Source: Lycorma delicatula
Lineage: Eukaryota > Arthropoda > Insecta > Hemiptera > Fulgoridae
Reading direction: 5' to 3'
DNA length: 64,000 nt
Assembly: GCF_047948215.1 (NCBI RefSeq)
Contig: NC_134462.1
Coordinates: 115,162,937-115,226,936 of the forward strand
Shown here: piece after piece, positions 1 through 11,737 of the stretch
Position numbering within the stretch: the first letter of the stretch is position 1
Layout of the letters: each line of letters starts with the position of its first letter
Position numbers and translations under genes: made by a program
The notes under the pieces: generated by a model
The model's database searches: none
What the model saw: the letters and a program-made list of their open reading frames with translations, nothing else
Told to the model about the DNA's origin: nothing

Positions 1-687
1 CGACATCGTCCAATATTATTTAGAGCCTTAGATGGTAAAAATTACAATTAGATTAAACTTGATATCTCCTTTTAAAATGATATAAAGAATATCCATTGTA
101 CAGTGTAAAATCTACAAAAACGTTTAGATAAAACTGTTAGATACCATAACACCTTATTATAGACAACCTAACACAAGATAAGGAGGTTATTCCCAAAATC
201 AAATATCAATTCTGAAAAATAAAACGTGTTCATGACAAGTTTACTAAGAAAACTGAAGAGTGAAGTGGTTTCCCGTTGACATTTTCATTAAGTCAAATAG
301 GTTATCACGTACCAACATTCCAAGCCAATTAACATACAGATAATATTTAGTCCTAAAATTATCTAACTGTTTAAAAAACACTAATACTATCAGAGAAAGT
401 AATGATTCTACCTCAAATGCTTTAAAAGTATTAAAGTTACAAGAAACTAGCCGATCAGGGCTTGCTTCGCTGTCCAACGGGCTGGCCTTTAGAGAATATT
501 TTTCTGATTAATTTAAAGTTTTTATATTTAAAATAGGCTTAAGGAGTGTGTAGATATAAAATTTACGAGTTTTTAATTGAAATATAATGTTTAACGCTAG
601 CCATTTATTGATAACAGGGAATTGGGTTGGGGACGCCGTTTCTTTGTTTAGCCTTGTGTCTGTTCGTGCGAAGTTGTGTTACCAGTT

Positions 688-1020
688 CAGCTGCTGCTAT
701 TGACGCAGAACGGACCACGTGATGCGCCGAGAGGATGTGCGCCAACGACTCTCCCGCTAAATAAAGAATCCTTTTTTTTAGTACTAAATATTAACTAATT
801 ATCCCTTTCTTTTATTAATAAAACTTAGTAAATAAAATTAATAAATAAAAATACATATATAAAATATAAATAAAATTATTCTACTTTCAAAAATTAAATT
901 ACATAATGTGTAAATTACTTGACAACGGACTGCTTCTAGCGGGAGATAGTCGGCCAGTGTCGCCGTGCGCAACCGTCCGGCGCACCACCATTGGTCCGTT
1001 CTACGCCAAAAGCAGCAAAA
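688..1020. repeat. Imperfect inverted repeat upstream of the transposase
   Basis: The arm at 688-762 (GCAGAACGGACCACGTGATG .. ACTCTCCCGCTA) is the inverted counterpart of the arm at 932-1020 (TAGCGGGAGATAGT .. CCATTGGTCCGTTCTACGCC). About 170 bp of AT-rich DNA lies between them. The GC-rich arms stand out from their surroundings. They may be subterminal repeats of the transposon just downstream, or two inverted copies of its 5' region. Confidence 0.6.
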
Positions 1021-1089
1021 ATAAAAATGAGACACATACAGCAAACAGATTCACTCACCATACTTTTTTTATAGGGAGCGATAATGTAA

Positions 1090-1992
1090 AATAATAAACT
1101 AATAAATAATAAACTGACCGGTTCTGTTAATAACAAGGAACACAAAAGATCTGCGTCAGTGTTGAATACAGATACAGTCACTGAAATCAAAGACCGATTA
1201 CTAGCCTCCCCAAATAAATCGATCAGACGTTTATCTGCTGAAATTAATTTTTCTAAATCAACTGTTCATCGGGTGACCAAACAATTACAATTACGACCTT
1301 ATTGCATTCAAACGGTTCATCACCTTCTTGAGCTCGACAAAGAAAAACGGCTACAATATTGTCAACGGTTCCGTCGATTTCTGCGTGAGGGAATTAATGT
1401 TATGGATTCGTTATTTTTCACAGATGAAGCACGGTTTCATTTGGACGGCTACGTAAACAGCCAAAACAGTAGAATTTGGAGCGCTGAAAATCCCCACGTG
1501 TATCACGAAAAACAATTACACCCGCAGAAGTTAAGCGTTTGGTGCGCGATATCGCGGAAGAAAATAATCGGTCCTATTTTTTTCGAGTACACCGTTAATG
1601 CAGAACGATATCAGGATATTTTATTTCAGTTCACTGCACTCTTGGAAGAGGAAGACAGACACTGCTGGCTACAACATGACGGTGCGACATCGCACTACGC
1701 AGGTTCAACTTCTGATTTCGTCGAGGAATTCTTTGGTAATCGTGTTATCGGTCGAGGCTTGTGGCCACCAAGATCTCCAGATTTGACTGCGGCGGATTTT
1801 TTTCTATTGGGTTACCTCAAAGAAAAAGCCTACCGCAACAAACCACGAACACTTGAACAATCGAAAATCAATATTGAACAAGCTGTATTAAATATCCAGC
1901 CACAAACTTTGAAAAAAGTTGCAAGAAACGCTGTAAAAAGAATTGAAGCTTGTATTCAGGAAGATGGCGGCCACTTCCAACATTTACTCTAA
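1090..1992 (+). CDS. Tc1/mariner-superfamily (IS630-type) transposase, uninterrupted
   Basis: This is an open frame for a cut-and-paste transposase that would act in the nucleus on its own inverted ends. Numbered from the Val codon at 1159, residues 18-45 form a helix-turn-helix (SIRRLSAEINFSKSTVHRVT). D89 lies in FFTDEARFHLDGYVN. A conserved block IWSAENPHVYHEKQLHPQKL leads to LSVWCAIS. D174 lies in WLQHDGATSHYA, and PPRSPDLTAADFF supplies the third acid (D208 or D213). The gap between D174 and D213 is 38 residues, longer than the 34 of classic mariner. The frame is open back to 1090 without an ATG, so the true N-terminus, probably another DNA-binding part, is missing or lies in a separate exon. 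No stop or frameshift interrupts the catalytic core, which suggests fairly recent activity. The likely right end of the element is GGGACACCCTGTATA at about 2087-2101. Confidence 0.85.
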   Translation, partial: NNKLINNKLTGSVNNKEHKRSASVLNTDTVTEIKDRLLASPNKSIRRLSAEINFSKSTVHRVTKQLQLRPYCIQTVHHLLELDKEKRLQYCQRFRRFLREGINVMDSLFFTDEARFHLDGYVNSQNSRIWSAENPHVYHEKQLHPQKLSVWCAISRKKIIGPIFFEYTVNAERYQDILFQFTALLEEEDRHCWLQHDGATSHYAGSTSDFVEEFFGNRVIGRGLWPPRSPDLTAADFFLLGYLKEKAYRNKPRTLEQSKINIEQAVLNIQPQTLKKVARNAVKRIEACIQEDGGHFQHLL

Positions 1993-2086
1993 ATGTAAGG
2001 TAATGGATGGTAATAATAAAAATTACATTTACATTTACACATGCCTTTTTATTATTTCAATACCTACCAATATAAGGTTTTACATG

Positions 2087-2104
2087 GGACACCCTGTATA
2101 TGTA
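2087..2104. repeat. Probable right terminal repeat of the 1.1-2.0 kb transposon
   Basis: GGGACACCCTGTATA, read inward, is TATACAGGGTGTCCC, a typical terminal motif of Tc1/mariner-like elements with a TA target. A clear left partner was not found; the best candidate, near 613-640, is weak. Confidence 0.4.
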
Positions 2105-3573
2105 CATAAAACACAAGCCACATTCTTTTAAAGTTAATTCGTTAGGTTACTCTATAAAATACTTTTAAAAAAAAACACTCATGAAAAATATATTGAAATT
2201 AAATAAAAAATAATCAAGTCAAAAAAATTGAAAAATAAATCAAGCAAGCTGCACAATTAGGCAAAACGGTTGTTATAAATCTAAAATTCTAAAAATTTTC
2301 AATGTAATTACAAATTCATACTCTTTGTCAACAAAACTGACTGACCTGACGTTTTAATTTATTATCTTTTTATATTTTTTTATTATATTTTGTACGGTTG
2401 GAAATATTATAAATAAAAGAAAATACTGAAAATGTATGGCTTAACATTAAATTAAAAAAAAAAAAATATCTGACCAAAAAAATATTAATTATATAATCAT
2501 TTATACTCATTACAATTTTTAATAACACATTAATATTGATGTAAAAAAATTTGGCAGCACAAAATAATTATTATTATATGACATCAAAAAAGAAAAGAAA
2601 ATTTTAGAATTATAGCTATTTACATATATTAGATAAAAATAAAGAGCATCAGCTATATTATGAAAAGGAAAACATCCCTTCCTACAAAAAAGAAAAAAGA
2701 TATTAGATTTCATAAATCTTAGTAGGGAAATCCTTAAGTTGCACTTGAAATAGTATGAGTGGCCCCTCACGGTCCGGTTAAGAATTATGGTTTCGGTTCG
2801 GGAACAGGAAGGAGAAAAGAGTAAAGCGGGTAAGAAGAGACAGAGACAGAGACACAATGAGGGAGAGAGTAACCGTGTGAGGAAGTAGGAGAGGGGGTGA
2901 ATGAGAAGAATCTATTACGAATCTTCAGAGAACAGCAATTTATATCTTATGAAAGCCATCCTATAATATAAATTATAAAATCCATTTACCAACGGACGTT
3001 TGCCAATATTATTGTCTCTTGTAGGCATTGTTATCTTTTCTATGCGTTACCAATAGACGTTTTTGTTTTACAAAATGCTTAATAATTGATTACTGTAACT
3101 TGTCTTATCAAACTGTTAAATTACTTTTATTTTAAATAAGACATATTGTAAAATATGTCCATAACGAATAACTCAGCATTATTTAAACGATCTCATGGAA
3201 CAGCTTTTGAATAAACAAAGAATTAGCACCAACTTGTATAAAAAAAAAAAAACAAAACTGGACAAGTTTTATTTCTGATTACTGTCTAGAACATGATGAT
3301 GTCAATTAGTGATCGTGCGGTCTACTTTAATATAGTCACTAATGAAAATGATTTTTGAAAAATTTCATCTTCTAACCACTGCATGATAACAGAGTTTTAT
3401 TCCATATAGATGATTAATAATTTCCGTATGTTTTTTCTAAGTTATAATTCGTCTAAGAAAACCTGCCAAAATCACGATTAAAAATACGAATAAATGGACT
3501 ATTCCACTTTTCACCTGTTATACGATGTGCAATTTAAATAATCCATAATTTTGTTTAGAGATTATGCAAAAAC

Positions 3574-3622
<49 letters not shown>

Positions 3623-4031
3623 GTACATTTAAGAACTGATTTATCACGTCCTTTAAATATATATATATTTTTTTAAATTTTCTTCTTCAATTAATAAATT
3701 ATTTGATATTTCAGCTCTTAGCAAATGTACTTTATTAGTTCTGTTTTGAAATATATTTCTTAACAACACTACTATTGTAAATATATAGTTTAACAATTTC
3801 AATTACCAAAGGGATGGAAAAAGGTTGTAAAAAATAACATCTTCGTTCAAATAGGTGGAATCTCGTGTTAAGGAATAGTTTCTAGGCATATCACCAGGAA
3901 AAATATTTTAAAACAAATTAACTCCACGAAATCTGTCTACTTACCCTATATAATGTCCTAAACCCATAACGTTAAAATATTGAAATTTTTCAGTAATCCT
4001 ACTTACCTGAATACTCCTAAATCCTTAATCC
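2105..4031. other. AT-rich stretch without recognised genes
   Basis: No coding homology was seen. It has a purine-rich tract of GAGA character at about 2800-2900 and a long (TA)n run at 3579-3620. Confidence 0.6.
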
Positions 4032-5808
4032 TTAACACGTTTAATACGGCGGATAAAAGAGGGACCATAACCATTTTGCTCTACGGGCAACTATAATGCC
4101 GTATAGTAATTACATACTATGCGTTACGGCGCATATTGATCCGTTCTGAGGTTTTGTACTGTGCGTGTAGTTTTTATACGGATTTACTGTATATGCAGAA
4201 CTGGTCGACCTTGGATTTTCGTTCAGTGTACATTTGTGCCGTACTGCATATCACATTGTTTTTAATCTCTTTCTGACTATTTCCTTTTCATATATTTTTA
4301 TAACAAGTTTTTCAATAAATCATTCATAATACTACTTAATCTTATAAATGCTGATTTTTATTTATAAATTAAATTAATTATATTACGTCACCTAATCCAT
4401 TACTCATCGTTTTGATTTGTCATCTTATTATTCCTAAATGAAATATATGTTGAGATATTTTTGTTTACAAAAAACATCCATTCAAATGTATATTTTAATA
4501 ATAAAAACACTGGACAAAATATAAAATTTATTAACAGAAATTTGGGTCTGAATCGCTTCACATAAAATGTTTATACGCTTGCTTATAAACACCTTCAAAA
4601 TTATTAAGTAACTAATAATTTATTTATTTTTTTTTTTGTCTTCAGTCATTTGACTGGTTTGATGCAGCTCTCCAAGATTCCCTATCTAGTGCTAGTCGTT
4701 TCATTTCAGTATACTCTCTACATCCTACATCCCTAACAATTTGTTTTACATATTCCAAACGCGGCCTGCCTACACAATTTTTTCCTTCTACCTGTCCTTC
4801 CAATATTAAAGCGACTATTCCAGGATCCCTTAATATGTGGCCTATAAGTCTGTCTCTTCTTTTAACTATATTTTTCCAAATGCTTCTTTCTTCATCTATT
4901 TGCCGCAATATCTCTTCATTTGTCACTTTATCCACCCATCTGATTTTTAACATTCTCCTATAGCACCACATTTCAAAGGCTTCCAATCTTTTCTTCTCAG
5001 ATATTCCGATCGTCCAAGTTTCACTTCTATATAAAGCGACACTCCAAACATATATTTTCAAAAATCTTTTCCTGACATTTAAATTAATTTTTGTTGCAAA
5101 CAAATTATATTTCTTACTGAAGGCTCGTTTCGCTTGTGCTATTTGGCATTTTATATCGCTCCTGCTTCGTCCATCTTTAGTAATTCTACATCTTTAGTAA
5201 TTTATTTATATTTGACTTTAATTTTTTTTATCGACATAATATTATTTCGTGATGGTGTCATTGTGAAAAAAACTTTTTTAAATTCATAATATGGAATGCT
5301 ATTTTATCATTTATATACTTTGAAATTTTTAATTTTATTTTTAACCTTTATTAAATTAATACCATAAATTAATTATATATCATTATAAATTACAATAAAA
5401 AAATTTTTATAGAAAATTTGTCATATTTTAATAAAATAAATGATGCTGGCACGGAACAATCCAGCAAAATTACCCCTAATAATTATTAGGAATAGACGCC
5501 AAATAAAAATATGTGTAAAAGAACGGTTTGAAATATAGTTGGTTCACATGTTTTCTGAGAGACATCGTAAACTATAAAATCATTTAAAAAATTATTTTTA
5601 ATTATAAAGAGAAATAAAATATTTTAAACATGTGCCGTAACGCACAGTCGTCAAGTACAATACGGCAACAATGAGGCCTGTACAGCCCAAGAGTTAAGTT
5701 AAATAACATACCGTTTAGCACTGTACTGGAATTACGCAAACGACGACAAGCACAGAGCAACTACGTATTACGGCACATATATGCGCCGTACCGCAGCGAA
5801 TGTGTTAA
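4032..5808. mobile_element. piggyBac-like non-autonomous element with TTAA at both ends
   Basis: TTAA occurs at 4032-4035 and 5805-5808. Reading inward from each end gives TTAACACGTTTAATACGGCG on the left and TTAACACATTCGCTGCGGTA on the right, followed there by CGGCG. The hexamer TACGGC or its complement GCCGTA recurs about eight times near the ends (about 4045, 4098, 4128, 4233, 5634, 5662, 5770 and 5786). These look like transposase-binding subterminal repeats. No transposase frame is present. A 570-bp LINE insertion (4628-5197) accounts for about a third of the length. TTAA targets and short ends are typical of the piggyBac superfamily, so the class is inferred. Confidence 0.6.
4628..5197 (-). 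mobile_element. 5'-truncated RTE/craniofacial-like LINE, 3' end of reverse transcriptase
   Basis: The minus strand reads the C-terminal part of a non-LTR retrotransposon reverse transcriptase: KRAFSKKYNLFATKINLNVR, then VALYRSETWTIG, RLEAFEMWCYRRMLKI, WVDKVTNEEILRQI and GRPRLEYVKQIVRDVG. It ends with ASNQSND and a poly(A) tail, which appears as T-rich sequence at 4628-4637. The open frame from 5103 to 4642 is intact, but the polymerase core and endonuclease are absent because of 5' truncation. TAATTTATTTAT flanks both sides (4616-4627 and 5198-5209), a 12-bp target duplication. The insertion lies inside the TTAA element and is therefore younger than it. Confidence 0.85.
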
Positions 5809-6384
5809 TCCTAAATAGTCTTAGGGTTAACTTAAAAATTGTTTTATGTTTTAAATTTTTTAATAAGAATATTAATAGAGGAATAATAAACTTTAGTGGA
5901 TTAAAAATGCTTTATCTCTCTGAAAATATACGAGTAAATAAATATATTTAATTTTTAGCTGATTAAACTTTAAATACTAAAGCTGATTAAAATAAAAATA
6001 AACTTAAGTCAATTATTCAAATGTAATAAATTAATATTGGAATAACTGTAATTAAAGTTATTGCAATAAAACTGTTTATTTTATTTTATTTTAGCCGCTG
6101 ATGACATATATGTATGTATTAAAATCGGGTTGAGTTGAGGATGGTTTCATTTAGGGCTAAGGGTTCAGATACGAAATTTTGTTAAAAGTCTCATCTTTTG
6201 TTTAAACGCCTGCAGTTGTTTCACGATGCTCATTTATAAGGCACAGAGATAACCTTTTAAGGAAACTGGGGTAAGTTGAAGGACAATTATTTATCTCAAT
6301 CAGATATCTTCCTAGGAGAAAGTTTCATAATAAATTGTCTTATTTTTCACCCGGAAATACGAACGACCAACATATTTAAAAATC

Positions 6385-7298
6385 TAACATGGAAACCACA
6401 TGACTTTCTTGCACGCCTATTAAATTACATAAACACATTTTTTGCTGCACTTCATTTAAACTTATTTTATTTGAAAGTGAGATATAATCCTTCAATTCTT
6501 TAATAAAGTGGATAGTTAAGCAATTGCATTGTAGTGGACACCATATTGCATCACATTTTTTTGTGGTGTTCGTATCAGCATTTTATTTTAGTTTATATAT
6601 TAATTCTGTTTCACGTCGCCAAAGTAGTTGTGTGGTGTAAGAGAGAACGTGTTGGATCCGTAACCATGCACACATCGGTTCGAATCTGTCTTCATATACA
6701 TATATTTTTTTGGTTTAGATATATTTATTTATTAATAATTATTAACCTGTATAAACATTTTTGAATTAAAATGAAAATTACATAAAGTTTTATTTTACTA
6801 ATAACTTAGGATTTTTGTTTTATTATTAAATTATTATTTATAGTATTTTTTTTTTACAATCAGAAGTTAATACTCGTAATTATTAATAAATTAATATGTA
6901 TAAATAAAAAAAGGTTAAAAAAAATAACCGATATGCATTCCCTTTGTAAGATCCAAATATTTCATTAATTCAAATTTTATTTGGCTACAACTCTGGAACC
7001 GATGAAAATAAGTACCATTTATGATATATCGTTGAAAAACTCTCAATGATGGCTTATTACTGCAGTTAAGAAAAAATAAAAAATTCAATATTTTTTGCAT
7101 TTTTATTTTTATATAAAAAATTTCAACATCCTCCGGTTAATCAATTTTGAGTTACACGAGATAAATACGTACAGACATCACGCCGAAAGTAGTCAAAATG
7201 GATTCAGGGATGGTCAAAATAAATACTTCCGTTGAAATCTGAAAAGCGAAATTTTTCGCGATCACAATACTTCCTTTACTTCGTACAAGGAAGTAAAG
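6385..7298. repeat. Anonymous dispersed repeat, copy 1
   Basis: Blocks at about 6385-6430 and 6765-7298 match 45838-46505 along most of their length. Shared landmarks are CACGCCTATTAAATT, TGTAAGATCCAAATATTTC, ATATCGTTGAAAA.CTCTCAA, GTCAAAATGGATTCAGGGAT and AAATTTTTCGCGATCACAAT. The 6430-6765 stretch is extra in this copy. The right end carries a perfect 9-bp hairpin, CTTTACTTC / GAAGTAAAG (7274-7298). No coding capacity was recognised. Confidence 0.75.
6600..6700 (+). repeat. tRNA-like promoter motif fragment
   Basis: TGGTGTAAGAG (6633-6643) fits the box A consensus of RNA polymerase III promoters, and GGTTCGAATCT (6677-6687) fits box B, with normal spacing. It may be a SINE head. It may instead be an inverted piece of the neighbouring anonymous repeat, whose second copy carries a similar GATTCGAATCGACGTGCCTT in the opposite orientation at about 46051-46070. 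Confidence 0.4.
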
Positions 7299-7363
7299 AG
7301 AATTTTTTTTGGAATCTGATAAATAACGTCTTTTTAAACAACAAAAAGAACAAAGCACCGAGA

Positions 7364-8674
7364 ATATATGAGAGGTTATCTGTAAAATAAAGACAGTTTC
7401 ATTGTAAAAAGATTTTCTGAAAACTTTATAAATATTTTTTTATTTTTCTTGAACAACACACGTTATACTACTTCTCTATGTAATCGTCACACGAGTTAAG
7501 ACATCTATCGTAGCAATACACCAGCTTCAATATACCCTCGTCGTATTCTTCTGCCGCCAGTCCATTTAGCCACTGATTAACAGAATTTTTAAGTTCATCG
7601 TCACCCGCTAATTGCTTATCGCTCAAACATTCTTTCAATTTCACAAACAAATGGTAATCAGAAGGAGTAAATTTCCCATCCAAATGTTCACAGTAAATCA
7701 CGTGTCGGATCCGCTACATGTGGACATGCATTATCGTGCAGCAGGACGACGTCGTTAGTCAGCCGCCCAATTCGCCGATTTTGAATGGTGCGCCGTAACT
7801 TACGTAGAATTTCGCAGTAGGCTTCTGCATTTATAGTCGTTCCACGTGGCACGACATCAATCAGCAGTATGCCAAACCGATCCCAAAAGACTGGCCATCA
7901 GTTTTCGTTCAAATGGCTGTGGCTTGACCTTTGCTGGTCTGATTGGTGACTGAGGATGACGCCATTTACTTGACTGCCGTTTTTTCTCTGGCGTGTAATA
8001 CGAAATTCACGTTTCATCGCCGGTAACAATTGAATTAAGGAACTCATCACCTTTTTCTGTGTAGCGCATCAAAAATTCCAAAGCAGTTCCCAATCGGCTT
8101 TTTTGTGACTTTCCGTTAAGACGTGCGGTACCCAACGTGCACAACGTTTCTCAAGCCTAAATGATCATGAAAAATGCGACCGATAACAGCTCTTGGAACA
8201 TCAAGCAAAAGATGGGCCAGGTCGGAAATCGTTGAGCGACGATCTTTTCCGATTTAATTATCGACGCGTTTCAACAAGTCCTCGGTGATTATTGAGGGGC
8301 TCCCCAAACGTTTTTCATCGTACACATTTATTCTGTTATTTCTAAATCTTTCACACCATTTTCGGACGTTTCTTTCATTCATTACAATATCACCGTATAA
8401 AGCAACCAACTGCCAATGAATTTCAGTCGGCTTAACGTTTTGATGGTTTAAAAAACGAATGACTCCGCGTATTTCACATTCGGTGGCAACATCGATTTTC
8501 CTATTCATTTTATAAAGTAATAACTCACACACGTAATCAACAATACTACAAAGCGATAACTTACAGACAACAATGCAGTGTGTACATTACTAGCGCGGCC
8601 ATGAAAGATATAGGTTCGCCAAGCTTAAGGAAAAATTTCCCAGCGGTCTTTACTTTAGAGATATCCCTCGTATA
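7364..8674 (-). mobile_element. Mariner element, near full length, inactivated
   Basis: The inverted ends are similar over about 29 bp. The left end (7364-7393, TATATGAGAGGTTATC..AAAGAC) mirrors the right end (8646-8674, read inward TATACGAGGGATATC..AAAGAC). The 1.31-kb length is normal for mariner. The minus strand encodes an N-terminal helix-turn-helix region (8532-8254, MNRKIDVATECEIRGVIRFL). The first catalytic motif follows as VTGDET, whose next Trp codon is now TGA, and then a second motif VLLHDNACPH. The C-terminal third motif is FTPSDYHLF, in the frame 7701-7468. At least one stop and two frame changes interrupt it, so it cannot make transposase. Confidence 0.88.
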
Positions 8675-9877
<1,203 letters not shown>

Positions 9878-10318
9878 ATTTAATGAATATATATATTCAT
9901 TAAATTACGTTTTTTGTACGAATTTTGTAGTCAGTTTTTACATTTAATATAATTTTTTTTTAAATTATTAAATGTAAAAAAAATGCGTTTCGGTATACGC
10001 GTCATCATTAGTTACAATTAAACAAAAGTAAAAAAAAATTAACCAAATGATTACACATCTATTAATAATATTATTGAAAATAACTTTATATATGCAAATA
10101 AGTTTCTACAATATGTTCTGATTTTGTATGATTTGATATATAATATTATACTATCCTTTATCTAATATTATATTTTTTATTTATTTAATAAATTGAATTG
10201 TTTTTTATTTATGAAATAATTGACTAATTTATTTTATTAGAAAAAATAATTTTCGTTAATAATTAAATAAAAATAATCTAAAAATTGTTATTTTAATTAA
10301 ATTAAATTGTTATTTAAT

Positions 10319-10445
10319 TCCATGGCGAAGTACAAGCGTCTCGGCCATTAATTTAGAGATCCCGGGTTTGAATACCGGTCAGGCATTTTTCATACGCTAA
10401 AAATTTCCATTTTCATATTCCCACGTACAAACCTTTCTTTATAAT
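10319..10445 (+). repeat. SINE family 1, old copy
   Basis: AAGTACAAGCGTCTCGGCC, then GGGTTTGAATACCGGTCAGGC and TTTTTCATACGCTAA, match the young copy at 61835-62014. Box B is still recognisable. Box A and the tail are eroded. Confidence 0.7.
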
Positions 10446-11017
10446 GTTCTGTAGTGAATAAAAAACTTTATTTGTAGTTAATAAAAGTTTTTTTTTATAT
10501 TTATGTATATAAAATTTAACATTATGAAATTTCATTATTTCGTTAATTTTTATATTAATTAGATTTATTTTTGGTGTAACAATTTTATTTATAACTAACT
10601 ATTAATGTATTTCCATTAGGTATATAATTTAATATTAAAATAAGATTGCAAGGAGACATTTTAATATTTGTATTTCATTATCAATCATGTGGTTTTTTTG
10701 TTTTATTTATTGATTACAAATGGCTTTTTAGTTATGTTTACGTCGATTTTTTTTAATTAAAAATTTTGACCTAATATATATGTATATGCGCGCGTTCGTA
10801 TTTGTGAATGTATGAAGGAATCCGTTATATTTTATAAGTTACTTAATTCTAATGGACTATTTAAATATGATTCTATTTTTTTTTAATATTATTTTTTTTA
10901 AATAAAGCTTTCATTTTGTTTTTCTGTAATTTTTAATTTGTATTTTGCATTATTGTTATATTATTAAATTACTTTAGTTTTTATTTTAGTAATTTGATTT
11001 ATACTCATTCTGTACTA

Positions 11018-11020
<3 letters not shown>

Positions 11021-11052
<32 letters not shown>
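11021..11052. repeat. (AT)n microsatellite
   Basis: About 16 AT units, followed by a short TG-rich block. Confidence 0.95.
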
Positions 11053-11055
<3 letters not shown>

Positions 11056-11418
11056 GTGTGAGTGTGTGCTCTCGCGTGCGCATGTTCGTTCAAAATTTCA
11101 AGGTTAAATAAGATTTTTAGCACGAATCTTGCAGAGGAAAATTTCAGTTGTGTGACTGGAATTTTTTTGTATATTATTTTTTAAGGTTAGACAAATATTT
11201 AGTAAATTGTAAAATGCAATTAAATTTTTGTATCATCAAATGTCAATTATATTTCTTCTTCATTAATCAAATATTTTAAAAATATATCGCCAAGATATTA
11301 TAACAGAATAATATTTTATTCAATTATTATTCTCGTTTTAGCTTTAACAAAAGATTTGATGATAAATATTTTAGTTAATACTCCTGATAAACAATTATTC
11401 ACAGCTAAATCTTAATTT

Positions 11419-11724
11419 GTCCCACCGGGCTTGTATAACCACCGGGCTTTATTAACAGCTGATTTTCGAAGTCGAAGTTTCTGAGGTTCGAATCCAAATA
11501 AAAGCCGGTTGTTTTTATATGGATTTAATTACTAGTCAGTGAATGCCGATGCACTTTGATAGTTGGGGTCCAATTAAACATACGTCTCAGGAATGGTCGG
11601 TCTGTGTCTGTACAAGATTACACTTTATTTACATGTCATACATAGCATGCTCATCTTATTGGGCTGTGGGATAGTTGCTTATTTTTAACTAGTTGAACAG
11701 ATTGTAACGTGCACATTAGAAAAA
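11419..11724 (+). repeat. SINE family 2, full copy with target duplication
   Basis: A 306-bp unit with a tRNA-like head (box B is AGGTTCGAATCC). The body contains GATTTTCGAAGTCGAAG and CAGGAATGGTCGGTCTG, and it ends TGAACAGATTGTAACGTGCA plus a short A-rich tail. TAAATCTTAATTT is repeated on both sides (11406-11418 and 11725-11737), a 13-bp target duplication. It aligns end to end with 54985-55298. Confidence 0.85.
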
Positions 11725-11737
11725 TAAATCTTAATTT

